Source: Chryseobacterium oryzae (GTDB lineage Bacteria; Bacteroidota; Bacteroidia; Flavobacteriales; Weeksellaceae). Taken from it: a stretch of DNA of 64,000 bases. The notes under the pieces were generated by a model that saw nothing but the letters and a program-made list of their open reading frames with translations, did no database searches and was not told the origin of the DNA. The stretch's first letter is position 1, and every line of letters starts with the position of its first letter. Below, piece by piece: positions 16,785 through 24,813 of the stretch. Location of the stretch: the NCBI RefSeq assembly GCF_022811665.1, contig NZ_CP094529.1:1550001-1614000 (forward strand). Direction: 5' to 3'. A program made the position numbers and the translations under genes.

Positions 16785-17870
16785 CTACAAAATTTTCTCC
16801 AGAATCCTGATATAAATCTCAATTCCCTCTGCAATTTCTTCAATGTAAATAAATTCATCTGCGGTATGAGAACGTGTACTGTCGCCGGGACCAAGCTTTA
16901 CAGAAGTGCAAGGAATAATTGCCTGATCGGATGATGTTGGTGAGCCGTAAGTTGTCCTACCAATCTCCAAACCAGCTTGTACAAACGGGTGATTCATTTC
17001 AATTTTCGAAGAATTTAACCTGAAAGATCTTGCGGTTAAAACAGATTTCATCTGAGACTGGATGATTTCAAATACTTCCTGATTAGAATATTCATCGGTA
17101 ACTCTTACATCAAGTGTAAAACTGCAGGATTCCGGAACTACATTATGCTGAACTCCGGCGTGAATTCCTGACAGTGTAACTTTAACTTCACCCAAATAAT
17201 CTGAAATCTTCGGAAACCTGAAATTCAGAATATGCTGAAGATCTTCCATACATTTTACAATAGAATTATCGCTGTTCGGATGTGCTGCGTGAGAAGGCGT
17301 GCCTTTCATTTCACCGTCAATAACGAGCAGACCTTTTTCCGCAATGGCAAGATTCATCTGTGTAGGCTCTCCAACGATGGCAAGTGTAATATTGGGTAAT
17401 TGCGGAAACAGAGCCTCAATACCATCGAACCCCGAAATTTCTTCCTCTGCCGTTAAAGCTATTATCAGATTATATTTCAGGTCTTCTTTATCATAAAAAT
17501 TTAGAAAAACCTGAGTCATACAAACCAGAGAAGCTCCGGCATCATTACTTCCGAGACCAAACAATTTTCCTTCTTTTTCAAGCGGTACAAAGGGGTCTAA
17601 AGTGTATGCTTTATTAGGTTTTACGGTGTCGTGATGGGTATTGAGCAAAATAGAGGGTTTAAAAACATCAAAATTTTTATTGACTGCCCAAATATTGTTT
17701 TTGAAACGTTTGGCAGGGATTTGATGTTTCTTAAAAAAATTCTCTATTTCTACTGAAGTATTATATTCATCTTTGCTGAATGACGGAATTTCTATCAGTT
17801 TTTTCAGCAGTTCTACAGCGTTACTCAGTAATTCTTCTTTATTATATACAGATTTCTGTTCCTGCATCAT
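16785..17870 (-). CDS. argE: M20 family N-acyl-ornithine/citrulline deacylase
   Basis: The 361-residue zinc aminoacylase removes the acyl group from the arginine-pathway intermediate. M20 motifs are visible: NTHHDTVKP with metal ligands His79 and Asp81, GSNDAGAS with Asp110, and the catalytic/metal pair Glu142-Glu143 in TAEEEISG. Given the carbamoyltransferase upstream, the physiological substrate is probably N-succinyl- (or N-acetyl-) citrulline rather than acylornithine; this is inferred. Its start overlaps the end of argB by 29 bp, or 26 bp if the second Met is used, so the two are translationally coupled. Confidence 0.88.
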   Translation of the reverse strand: MMQEQKSVYNKEELLSNAVELLKKLIEIPSFSKDEYNTSVEIENFFKKHQIPAKRFKNNIWAVNKNFDVFKPSILLNTHHDTVKPNKAYTLDPFVPLEKEGKLFGLGSNDAGASLVCMTQVFLNFYDKEDLKYNLIIALTAEEEISGFDGIEALFPQLPNITLAIVGEPTQMNLAIAEKGLLVIDGEMKGTPSHAAHPNSDNSIVKCMEDLQHILNFRFPKISDYLGEVKVTLSGIHAGVQHNVVPESCSFTLDVRVTDEYSNQEVFEIIQSQMKSVLTARSFRLNSSKIEMNHPFVQAGLEIGRTTYGSPTSSDQAIIPCTSVKLGPGDSTRSHTADEFIYIEEIAEGIEIYIRILEKIL

Positions 17871-18639
17871 GATTTTCTATATGGTTTTTCAGTTTGGTTT
17901 CTTTGATTAAAAAAACGTTATTTACTTTATTTTTTACTGCTTCTAAAGCATTTTCGAGCTTGGGAAGGATGCCTTTATGCAGCTTATTATCTTCTTTCAG
18001 CTGAAAAAAATCTTCTTCAGAAATACGTTTAATAAGAGATTCAGACTGGTTTACATCTTCCAAAACGCCTTCTTTATCAAAACAGTACAGCAATTCTACA
18101 TCATATTTAGCCGATAAAGCCTGAGCAATAACCGAAGCAATGGTATCTGCATTGGTATTAAATAGATGCCCCTTTTTATCATGAGTAATTGCTGAAAATA
18201 CAGGAACCAATTTAAGCTTTAACAATTTTGAAATAAGTTTTTTATTGATGCTTTTTTCATTGATGTCTCCTACAAATCCAAAATCTATTTCCGAATCTTC
18301 CCTTTTCGTGGCTTTAATGAGATTGGCATCAGCTCCGGAGAATCCAATGGCTTTGCACTTTTTCTGCTGAAGTTTAGCAACAATATTTTTGTTGATACTG
18401 CCCGCATATACCATCGCTACAACATCTAATGTATCTTTATCAGTAATTCTTCTTCCGTTCACCAGCTTCTGCTCTATTCCTAATTTATCGGCTAAAGTAG
18501 TTGCCAGTTTTCCGCCGCCATGTACAAGGATTTTTTTCTCCTGAATTTCAGAAAACTGATCAAGAAATTGTTCCAATAAGCTTTCATCATCAATTAAAGC
18601 TCCGCCAATTTTTATGATGTATAATTTTTCTTTCATCAT
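17842..18639 (-). CDS. argB: N-acylglutamate kinase
   Basis: ArgB phosphorylates N-acylglutamate. The 265-residue amino acid kinase has HGGGK at residues 40-44, the substrate-binding NGRRITDKDTLDVV segment and the C-terminal GTEI near the end. The acyl group, acetyl or succinyl, depends on the pathway variant; the neighbouring carbamoyltransferase hints at succinyl. It overlaps argE and follows argF' in the minus-strand operon after a short junction with two small hairpins. Confidence 0.93.
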   Translation of the reverse strand: MMKEKLYIIKIGGALIDDESLLEQFLDQFSEIQEKKILVHGGGKLATTLADKLGIEQKLVNGRRITDKDTLDVVAMVYAGSINKNIVAKLQQKKCKAIGFSGADANLIKATKREDSEIDFGFVGDINEKSINKKLISKLLKLKLVPVFSAITHDKKGHLFNTNADTIASVIAQALSAKYDVELLYCFDKEGVLEDVNQSESLIKRISEEDFFQLKEDNKLHKGILPKLENALEAVKNKVNNVFLIKETKLKNHIENHDAGTEICI

Positions 18640-18653
18640 TTATACATTTTCAC

Positions 18654-18690
18654 AGGATTTCATCCTATATTTAAGTTGTCCTTTCGGGAC
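18654..18690. repeat. pair of small hairpins at the argF'-argB junction
   Basis: AGGAT/ATCCT with a 3-nt loop (18654-18666) is followed by GTCC/GGAC with a 5-nt loop (18678-18690). On the plus strand a T run follows. The element is short, so significance is uncertain. Confidence 0.35.
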
Positions 18691-18696
18691 TTTTTG

Positions 18697-19656
18697 TTAA
18701 TTAGAATTCATTTCATCTAAAATTTCAGAAAAAACTGACTGTGCAGAAAAAATACGGTTTTTTGCCTGCTGATAAATGATAGAATTTTCGCCATCCATCA
18801 CTTCATCACTCAGTTCAACATTTCTACGAACCGGAAGACAGTGCATTACTTTTGCCTGATTGGTGTTTTTCAGTTTTTCATTCGTAAGCATCCAGTTTTC
18901 TTTTACTTCGGGCATTTCCGCATAATCATCAAAAGACGACCAGTTTTTTACATAAATAAAATCTGCATCTTTCAATGCTTCATCCTGATTATGAATTACC
19001 TTTATATCTTTAGTGAAGTTTTTATCCAAATCATACCCTTCCGGATTGGTAATTACAAAATCTACATCCATTTGCTGGATCCATTCAGTAAAAGAATTTC
19101 CTACGGCATGAGCGATCGGTTTAATGTGTGGAGCCCATGTTAAAACCACTTTTGGTTTACGCTTTTCTTGCCAGTTTTCTGTAATGGTGATGCAGTCTGC
19201 CAAACTCTGTAAAGGATGACGTGTTGCAGATTCCAACGAAATAACCGGAACTTTGGCGTAACGTTCAAACTGACTCAGAATACTTTCATTCACATCATCT
19301 TCCTTATTTTTAAGCCCTGCAAAACATCTTACTGCAATGATATCGCAATACTGATTCAGCACCTCAATGGCATCTTTTATATGTTCTACGGTGTCTCCGT
19401 TCATCACCGAGCCATCTGCAAATTCTAAATTCCAGGCTTCCTGAGCGGCATTTAAAGTCAAAACATTTAATCCAAGATTCTGAGCCGCAATTTGGCTGCT
19501 TAAACGCGTTCTCAGACTTGAATTTAAAAATACAAGTCCAATGGTTTTCCCCTTTCCCTTTTCGGGTTCAGAATGTGGATTTTCTTTAATTTTTAGGGCT
19601 TTTTTTATGATTTCCTGCAAGTTTTCAACATCACTTACAGAGGTGAATTTTTTCAT
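18697..19656 (-). CDS. argF': N-succinylornithine carbamoyltransferase (acylornithine carbamoyltransferase)
   Basis: This enzyme carbamoylates an N-acylated ornithine rather than free ornithine, as in Bacteroides and Xanthomonas. The 319-residue protein has a variant carbamoyl-phosphate motif SSLRTR (46-51), the HPLQSLADC segment and the C-terminal HCLPVRRN. Residue 90, in GDTVEHI, is Val. As I recall from work on Bacteroides and Xanthomonas enzymes, Pro, Ser or Val at this position gives succinylornithine specificity while Glu gives acetylornithine specificity. I therefore favour the succinyl enzyme. It lies between argD and argB. Confidence 0.88.
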   Translation of the reverse strand: MKKFTSVSDVENLQEIIKKALKIKENPHSEPEKGKGKTIGLVFLNSSLRTRLSSQIAAQNLGLNVLTLNAAQEAWNLEFADGSVMNGDTVEHIKDAIEVLNQYCDIIAVRCFAGLKNKEDDVNESILSQFERYAKVPVISLESATRHPLQSLADCITITENWQEKRKPKVVLTWAPHIKPIAHAVGNSFTEWIQQMDVDFVITNPEGYDLDKNFTKDIKVIHNQDEALKDADFIYVKNWSSFDDYAEMPEVKENWMLTNEKLKNTNQAKVMHCLPVRRNVELSDEVMDGENSIIYQQAKNRIFSAQSVFSEILDEMNSN

Positions 19657-19721
19657 TTGAGAATTTTTATTTTTTCAATGGACAAATGGAATATCCATTT
19701 CATTTTGAATTGATTTGTTTT

Positions 19722-19793
19722 ATCACAAAAAATTATAATAAATAAAAGTTAATGTAAGTTTTAAAAAGCTTTTGTGCCTTTATTTTTTGTGAT
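19722..19793. repeat. inverted repeat at the argD-argF' junction
   Basis: ATCACAAAAAAT (19722-19733) and ATTTTTTGTGAT (19782-19793) are perfect 12-bp inverted repeats 48 bp apart, directly after the argD stop codon. A palindrome TGGAATATCCA lies nearby at about 19687. Confidence 0.4.
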
Positions 19794-19797
19794 TAAT

Positions 19798-20967
19798 TTA
19801 AAGATTTTGTAAAACAGTTTTTAAAGCAACGATAAATAAATCAGTTTCTTCTTTTTTTATGTTAAGTGCTGGAAGAACCCTCAAAACCCTATTATCACTG
19901 GCATTTCCTGTAAAAATATGATGATTGTACAGCAGGCTGTTTCGTACTTCTGTGCAATTTCTATCTAATTCAATTCCCATCATCAGTCCTTTTCTCCTGA
20001 TATTTTTAATGTGTGGAAAATCTTTAATTTCATTTTCAATATACTCACCCATTTTCTTAGAGTTTTCGAGAAGATTTTCATCTTTCATTACATCCAAAAC
20101 TGCAATTGCGGCAACGCACGCCAGATGATTTCCGCCAAAAGTAGTTCCCAGCAAACCATTGCTCGCCTGAAATTTCGGATGAATTAAAACCCCGCCAATA
20201 GGAAAACCATTCCCCATCCCTTTTGCTGTTGTAACAATGTCCGCCTCAACTCCAAATTCCTGATATGCAAAGAAATAACCGCTTCTGCCATACCCCGACT
20301 GTACTTCATCCAAAATTAAAACTGTATTGTGTTTTTCGCAGAGCTCTTTTATTTTGCTTAAAAATTGGGCTGTGGGAATCATAATTCCGGCAACTCCCTG
20401 AATTCCTTCAATAATTACAGATGAAATTTCGTTCCCTTGTTTTTCAAAAATCTTTTCAAGCTGCTCAATATCATTCCATTCCGATTTAATAAATCTTTCG
20501 TCATAGTTTACCGGAGCAACAATTTTTGGATTATCGGTCACCGAAACGGCTGCGGATGTTCTCCCATGAAATGAACCAGAAAAATAAAGAACTTTTTTCT
20601 TACCATTGTGAAAAGAAGCGAGCTTCAAAGCATTTTCGTTGGCTTCAGCTCCAGAATTGCATAAAAATAAATTGTAATCTTCCAGACCTGAAAGTTTTCC
20701 TAATTTTTCTGCTAATTCGGTTTGCAGCTCGTTTTGAACCGAGTTTGAATAGAACGAAATTTTATCCAGCTGCTCTTTTAATCTGCTTTGATAATGCGGA
20801 TGATTGTGCCCAATGGAAATAACGGCATGACCTCCATAGAAATCAAGATATTTTTCTCCTTTATCATCCCAAAGAAATGATCCCTGAGCTTTTACAGGAT
20901 TTATGTTGAATAATGGATATACGTTGAATAAATTCATGTTTTGATTATTGTTGGTTGATAACTTCAT
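19798..20967 (-). CDS. argD: acylornithine aminotransferase
   Basis: ArgD converts N-acylglutamate semialdehyde to N-acylornithine using glutamate and PLP. The 389-residue class III aminotransferase has FLCNSGAEANENALKLA, the ILDEVQSGYGRSG metal/PLP region, and the PLP lysine in TTAKGMGNGFPIGG. The ATG at 20967 is taken, although ATGs at residues 11 and 20 could also serve. It sits between argC and argF', with a 260-bp gap on the argC side containing a large fold-back repeat. Confidence 0.94.
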   Translation of the reverse strand: MKLSTNNNQNMNLFNVYPLFNINPVKAQGSFLWDDKGEKYLDFYGGHAVISIGHNHPHYQSRLKEQLDKISFYSNSVQNELQTELAEKLGKLSGLEDYNLFLCNSGAEANENALKLASFHNGKKKVLYFSGSFHGRTSAAVSVTDNPKIVAPVNYDERFIKSEWNDIEQLEKIFEKQGNEISSVIIEGIQGVAGIMIPTAQFLSKIKELCEKHNTVLILDEVQSGYGRSGYFFAYQEFGVEADIVTTAKGMGNGFPIGGVLIHPKFQASNGLLGTTFGGNHLACVAAIAVLDVMKDENLLENSKKMGEYIENEIKDFPHIKNIRRKGLMMGIELDRNCTEVRNSLLYNHHIFTGNASDNRVLRVLPALNIKKEETDLFIVALKTVLQNL

Positions 20968-20976
20968 CTATAATAT

Positions 20977-21177
20977 TTTCTTTTGTCTTGAAACAAAAGA
21001 AACAAAAATTCAAGACTAGGAAACTTCCGCTAAAAATTTAAATTAAATCCTAAAATTCCCAAAACTCGCACGAATTGAAGATTTGTTCTTCGGTTGAAAA
21101 TTTATCTCGTGCTCAAACAGTGGGAATTTCTTAACGGATTAAATTTTAATTTTCTTAACGCTCCATTTTCCTATGTC
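20977..21177. repeat. 200-bp fold-back repeat, copy B (argC-argD junction)
   Basis: It shares the constant first 40 bases and the TTCTTAACGG/TTTTCTTAACGC motifs with copy A at 16546-16745. Its long arms at 21033-21050 and 21136-21153 pair at 16 of 18 positions with a different sequence from copy A. Inner arms AAATTCCCA/TGGGAATTT and GCACGA/TCGTGC also pair. Confidence 0.75.
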
Positions 21178-21227
21178 ATTTTAATTCGAGCTTTTACAAT
21201 TCACCACTAACTTGTAGCTTATTGATA

Positions 21228-22208
21228 TTAAAACGCAATGGGTTTGAGGTTTAATCCTATATTTTCTTCCCAACCCATAGCAATATTCATATTCTGAACG
21301 GCCTGTCCGGAAGCTCCTTTCAGCAAATTATCTATTGTGGAGTGTATTACGGCAAAATTTTCGTTTTTTTCAATCTGAATAACACAACGATTGGTGTTAA
21401 TTACCTGTTTCAAATCAACCGGTTTTTCACTAACGGTTACAAATGGCTGGTCTTTAAAAAAATCCTGAAATATAACTTGTAATTCCGGTAATTCTAAATC
21501 TGTTTTGATGGTTGAACTGGTAAAAATTCCTCTTGCAAAATCTCCTCTCCATGGGACAAAATTCAGGCTAATTTCATGGTTGTTAAACGTTAAAAGTTGC
21601 TGTAAAATTTCGTCTACATGCTGATGCGTTAAAGTTTTGTATGCTGAAATGTTATCATTTCTCCATGTAAAATGCGTGGTTGGCTGTAAAGACTGTCCGG
21701 CTCCTGTAGAGCCCGTAATTCCTGTGGTATAAACTTCATTCAAAAGACCTTTTTGAGCTAATGGAAGTAATGCCAACTGGATTGCCGTGGCAAAACAGCC
21801 GGGATTGGCGATGCTTTTAGCACCAATCAGTTGTTTTTTGTTGATTTCCGGGAGACCGTAGATAAATTTTCTGTTGCTGAAATTTCCGTTCAGGCGAAAA
21901 TCATTTCCTAGATCAATAATCAGGGTTTCTTCCTTTACAAAATTCTGGGTAAGCCAATGAACACTTTCTTTATGCGGAAGACACAGAAAAAGAATGTCTA
22001 CGTCCTGAAAGGTATCTGTTAAAACCATTTCGCAAACCGATTCTAAATCCGGATATATATCTGAAATTTTTTTACCCGAATGGGATCTGCTATACAAAAA
22101 ATGTATAGTAACGTGAGGATGATAAGTCAGCAGACGAACCAACTCGCTTCCCGTGTAACCATTGGCACCTATAATTCCTGCTGTTTTTATTTTTTGATGA
22201 TTAATCAT
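21228..22208 (-). CDS. argC: N-acyl-gamma-glutamyl-phosphate reductase
   Basis: ArgC reduces N-acylglutamyl phosphate to the semialdehyde with NADPH. The 326-residue protein has the Rossmann motif GIIGANGYTGSELVRLL at its N-terminus and the catalytic Cys138 in ANPGCFATAIQLAL. It is flanked by structured intergenic elements on both sides. The ATG at 22208 starts the conserved N-terminus; an isoleucine- and lysine-rich lead of 9 residues precedes the dinucleotide fold. Confidence 0.95.
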   Translation of the reverse strand: MINHQKIKTAGIIGANGYTGSELVRLLTYHPHVTIHFLYSRSHSGKKISDIYPDLESVCEMVLTDTFQDVDILFLCLPHKESVHWLTQNFVKEETLIIDLGNDFRLNGNFSNRKFIYGLPEINKKQLIGAKSIANPGCFATAIQLALLPLAQKGLLNEVYTTGITGSTGAGQSLQPTTHFTWRNDNISAYKTLTHQHVDEILQQLLTFNNHEISLNFVPWRGDFARGIFTSSTIKTDLELPELQVIFQDFFKDQPFVTVSEKPVDLKQVINTNRCVIQIEKNENFAVIHSTIDNLLKGASGQAVQNMNIAMGWEENIGLNLKPIAF

Positions 22209-22276
22209 TGTTTAGAAAAATTATTTTTTACAGGATTTTTCTTTCCTGCTTTACACCGTCTTTTTTAAACTTTTTT

Positions 22277-22364
22277 GCAGCCCGACTTGAGCGGAAATCC
22301 TTTTGCGAGGAGGAACGACGTGCTAAAGATTGGGAGCGGAAGGCGGATAAAGCTGCCCAAATCT
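22277..22364. repeat. structured GC-richer intergenic element after argG
   Basis: GCAGCCCG near 22277 is complementary to GCTGCC at 22352-22357. AAGATTGGGAGC pairs imperfectly with GCTGCCCAAATCTT, and GAGCGGAA occurs twice in direct orientation. It is GC-richer than its surroundings and ends at the argG stop codon. No second copy was found in the window. It resembles a dispersed repeat I associate with Chryseobacterium-type genomes, from memory only. Confidence 0.5.
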
Positions 22365-23551
22365 TATTTATTAATCTGGTGGTATATGTTTAATGAATTG
22401 CTTAGTATTTTTGTGTAGCCTTTCACATCATCGCCTGTCCACGCTCTGTTGGCCTCGCCATAGCTTCCGAATTTGTCTGACATTAGATCGTGGTCTGACT
22501 CAATTCCGTTTAAAACAAACCTGTATGGATGAAGGGTTACAAATACTTTTCCGCTAACGGTTTTTTGAGAATCTTCCAGGAAAGATTCTATGTTTCTCAT
22601 TATCGGATCTAAGAAAAGTGCCTCGTGAAGCCAGTTTCCGTACCAATCTGATAATTGGGATTTCATCATCTGCTGATATTTCGAAAGGGTATGTTTTTCC
22701 AGCAAATGATGTGCTTTAATGATGACTAAAGCCGCCGCAGCTTCGAAACCGACCCTTCCTTTAATACCCACAATGGTATCTCCTACGTGAATATCTCGAC
22801 CGATCCCATAAACCGAAGCTAATTTTTCAATTTTCTGGATGGCAGATACCGGATGTTCAAAATGTTCTCCGTTTACGGCAGTAATTTCTCCGTTTTTAAA
22901 CTCAATTTTAAGTTCTGAAGGCTCACTTTTTTCGATTTGAGAAGGAAAAGCTTCTTCCGGAAGATAATTTCTTGAGGTTAACGTTTCTTTTCCGCCTACA
23001 GAAGTTCCCCAAAGCCCTTTATTTACAGAGTATTGTGCTTTCTGGAATTCTGTTTCGTATCCGTAGATTTTAAGAAATTCAATTTCTTCTTCCCGGGATA
23101 AATACTGATCCCGAATTGGGGTGATAATTTCTACACTGGGGCACATTACCTGAAAAATCAAGTCAAAACGAACCTGATCATTTCCTGCTCCTGTACTTCC
23201 GTGGGCAATAGCATCTGCACCAATTTTGGTAGCAAATTTTGCAATTTCCTGTGCCTGAATTGTACGTTCTGCACTTACCGACAAAGGATATGTGTTATTT
23301 TTAAGAATATTGCCGAAAATTAAATATTTTACACAAGAATTGTAATAATCTTGCTGCGCATCTACGCACCTGTATTCTTTCACGCCAAGTTTCAGAGCTC
23401 TTTTCTCTAATTCCTTTTCTTCATTTTTACTAAACCCTCCTGTATTTACAGTAACGGCGTAAACCTCATAACCCAATACTTCACTCAGATACTTTGCACA
23501 GTAAGAAGTATCTAAACCTCCACTAAATGCTAATACTACTTTCTTTGTCAT
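22364..23551 (-). CDS. argG: argininosuccinate synthase
   Basis: ArgG ligates citrulline and aspartate using ATP. The 395-residue protein starts with the PP-loop AFSGGLDTSYCAKYL and carries GSTGAGNDQVRF and the C-terminal half with SVYGIGRDIHVGD. Length is normal. Its start overlaps the end of the upstream GNAT gene by 29 bp, so the two are translationally coupled. It is the second gene of the minus-strand operon. Confidence 0.96.
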   Translation of the reverse strand: MTKKVVLAFSGGLDTSYCAKYLSEVLGYEVYAVTVNTGGFSKNEEKELEKRALKLGVKEYRCVDAQQDYYNSCVKYLIFGNILKNNTYPLSVSAERTIQAQEIAKFATKIGADAIAHGSTGAGNDQVRFDLIFQVMCPSVEIITPIRDQYLSREEEIEFLKIYGYETEFQKAQYSVNKGLWGTSVGGKETLTSRNYLPEEAFPSQIEKSEPSELKIEFKNGEITAVNGEHFEHPVSAIQKIEKLASVYGIGRDIHVGDTIVGIKGRVGFEAAAALVIIKAHHLLEKHTLSKYQQMMKSQLSDWYGNWLHEALFLDPIMRNIESFLEDSQKTVSGKVFVTLHPYRFVLNGIESDHDLMSDKFGSYGEANRAWTGDDVKGYTKILSNSLNIYHQINK

Positions 23552-24122
23552 TATTTAATTTGATTTCAGGCTGCGAAACAGCAGCTTCTTTATTTTGATT
23601 TTTTTCAGGAACGAATAACATTGCGGTGCATAAACAGTTTTTCCGTTCTTTTTTCATTAAAATTTCGTAATTAACGCAGTTTTTGCAGCCGTTCCAGAAT
23701 TCTTCATCCTGAGTGAGCTCAGAATAAATTACAGGTTTATAGCCTAAATCGCTGTTAATTTTCATTACTGCCAATCCTGTGGTTAAGCCAAAAATTTTAG
23801 CATTGGGATATTTTTCCCGGGATAACTGAAATACCCTTTCCTTAATAAGTGTTGCCGCTCCCCTTTCTCTGAATTTGGGGGAAACAATAAGCCCGGAATT
23901 GGCAACAAACTGACCGTGAGACCATGTTTCTATATAGCAGAATCCTACCCATTCACCGTTTTCGGAAGCAATTACCGCATTACCTTCCAGTATTTTCTTA
24001 CTCAAATATTCTATGGAACGTTTTGCTATACCCGTCCCTCTGCGCTGAGCAGAATCGTACATTTCCTGTTGTATTTCACTCACATACATTAAATGCATAA
24101 CTGAGGAAACTTCTATTTCCAT
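23523..24122 (-). CDS. GNAT family N-acyltransferase, first gene of the arg operon
   Basis: The 199-residue protein has a GNAT core with the acyl-CoA motif A segment IVSPKFRERGAATLI (Arg87 to Ala90 as the RxxGxA loop). It is followed by an unusual C-terminal region with Cys146, Cys149, Cys163 and Cys165 (CKNC and CLC), which looks like a metal site, and a polar tail. No argA or argJ is in the operon. This protein is therefore a candidate for the N-acyl-, perhaps N-succinyl-, glutamate synthase of the first step. That role is inferred from position and family. It overlaps argG by 29 bp. Confidence 0.8.
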   Translation of the reverse strand: MEIEVSSVMHLMYVSEIQQEMYDSAQRRGTGIAKRSIEYLSKKILEGNAVIASENGEWVGFCYIETWSHGQFVANSGLIVSPKFRERGAATLIKERVFQLSREKYPNAKIFGLTTGLAVMKINSDLGYKPVIYSELTQDEEFWNGCKNCVNYEILMKKERKNCLCTAMLFVPEKNQNKEAAVSQPEIKLNNDKESSISI

Positions 24123-24143
24123 TTATTTATCTAATTTTTTTAG

Positions 24144-24176
24144 CAAATTTAAAATATTATTACTTTAAAAAACAAA
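24144..24176 (-). promoter_or_regulatory. promoter of the arginine operon
   Basis: On the minus strand, TTTG (24176-24173), a 21-nt spacer and TAAATTTG (24151-24144) match the -33/-7 pattern, 22 bases before the GNAT start codon. The -7 box overlaps an inverted copy of the nonamer TTTGCTAAA found twice on the other side of the divergent region. Confidence 0.6.
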
Positions 24177-24258
24177 TTAAAAAGATAATTTTATTGAATT
24201 AAATTAATATACAGGTAATTTTATCTTTAAGTTAATTTAATATTTTGCTAAATTATTA

Positions 24259-24266
24259 TACATTTG
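24259..24266 (+). promoter_or_regulatory. -7 box of the zinc-ribbon/HTH gene
   Basis: TACATTTG matches TAnnTTTG, 16 nt before the ATG at 24283. It overlaps one of two direct TTTGCTAAA repeats (24244-24252, 24263-24271). No -33 box at normal spacing is evident. Confidence 0.45.
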
Positions 24267-24282
24267 CTAAAATTATATAGTT

Positions 24283-24699
24283 ATGGAAAATATCTGCCCT
24301 AAATGTAATGGAAATAAGATTGTAAAAAGTGGAATTATTAATGAAAAACAGAGATTTAACTGTAAAGATTGTAATTACTTCTTTACCGTAAAAAAACTTG
24401 GGAAACAGATTGATGATTATTATGTAACAAAAGCCTTACAACTTTATCTTGAGGGTTTAAGCTTCCGGGAGATTGAAAGAATTATAGGAGTTTCTCATGT
24501 TACCATAAGCTCATGGATTAAAAAATACAACATTACAAGACCTCCACATTCCGACTTTCATCCTGTATATAAAATTTTGAAACAAAATGAGTTAATAGAA
24601 TATATGAGTAAGGAAGAAAATATAAAAAATTCAGGATTAATCATTACTCAGTTCGCAGATAAATATATGCTTATAAAATGGGAAAGATTTAAAAAATAA
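24283..24699 (+). CDS. IS1/IS1595-type zinc-ribbon and HTH protein, no transposase domain
   Basis: The 138-residue protein begins with a zinc ribbon (Cys5, Cys8, Cys27, Cys30) of the kind at the N-terminus of IS1 InsA/IS1595 transposases. It is followed by a helix-turn-helix at about residues 59-83 (LSFREIERIIGVSHVTISSW). The last 45 residues resemble no nuclease, and no inverted repeats or second transposase ORF are present. I read it as a DNA-binding module recruited as a transcription factor. It is divergent from the arg operon and directly upstream of the organic-acid module, which it may control. Confidence 0.8.
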   Translation: MENICPKCNGNKIVKSGIINEKQRFNCKDCNYFFTVKKLGKQIDDYYVTKALQLYLEGLSFREIERIIGVSHVTISSWIKKYNITRPPHSDFHPVYKILKQNELIEYMSKEENIKNSGLIITQFADKYMLIKWERFKK

Positions 24700-24813
24700 T
24701 ATAAGGATGTACAATAACTATACATTAAGCATAAATATATATTAAATTTTCACAAACAAATTATTAATTACAATTTGGCTTTCACAAAATAACAGCCAAA
24801 AAATTAATAATTT

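Noticed and set aside
24283..24699. Complete IS1-type insertion sequence
   Set aside because: There is no catalytic ORF, no terminal inverted repeats and no target duplication around the gene.
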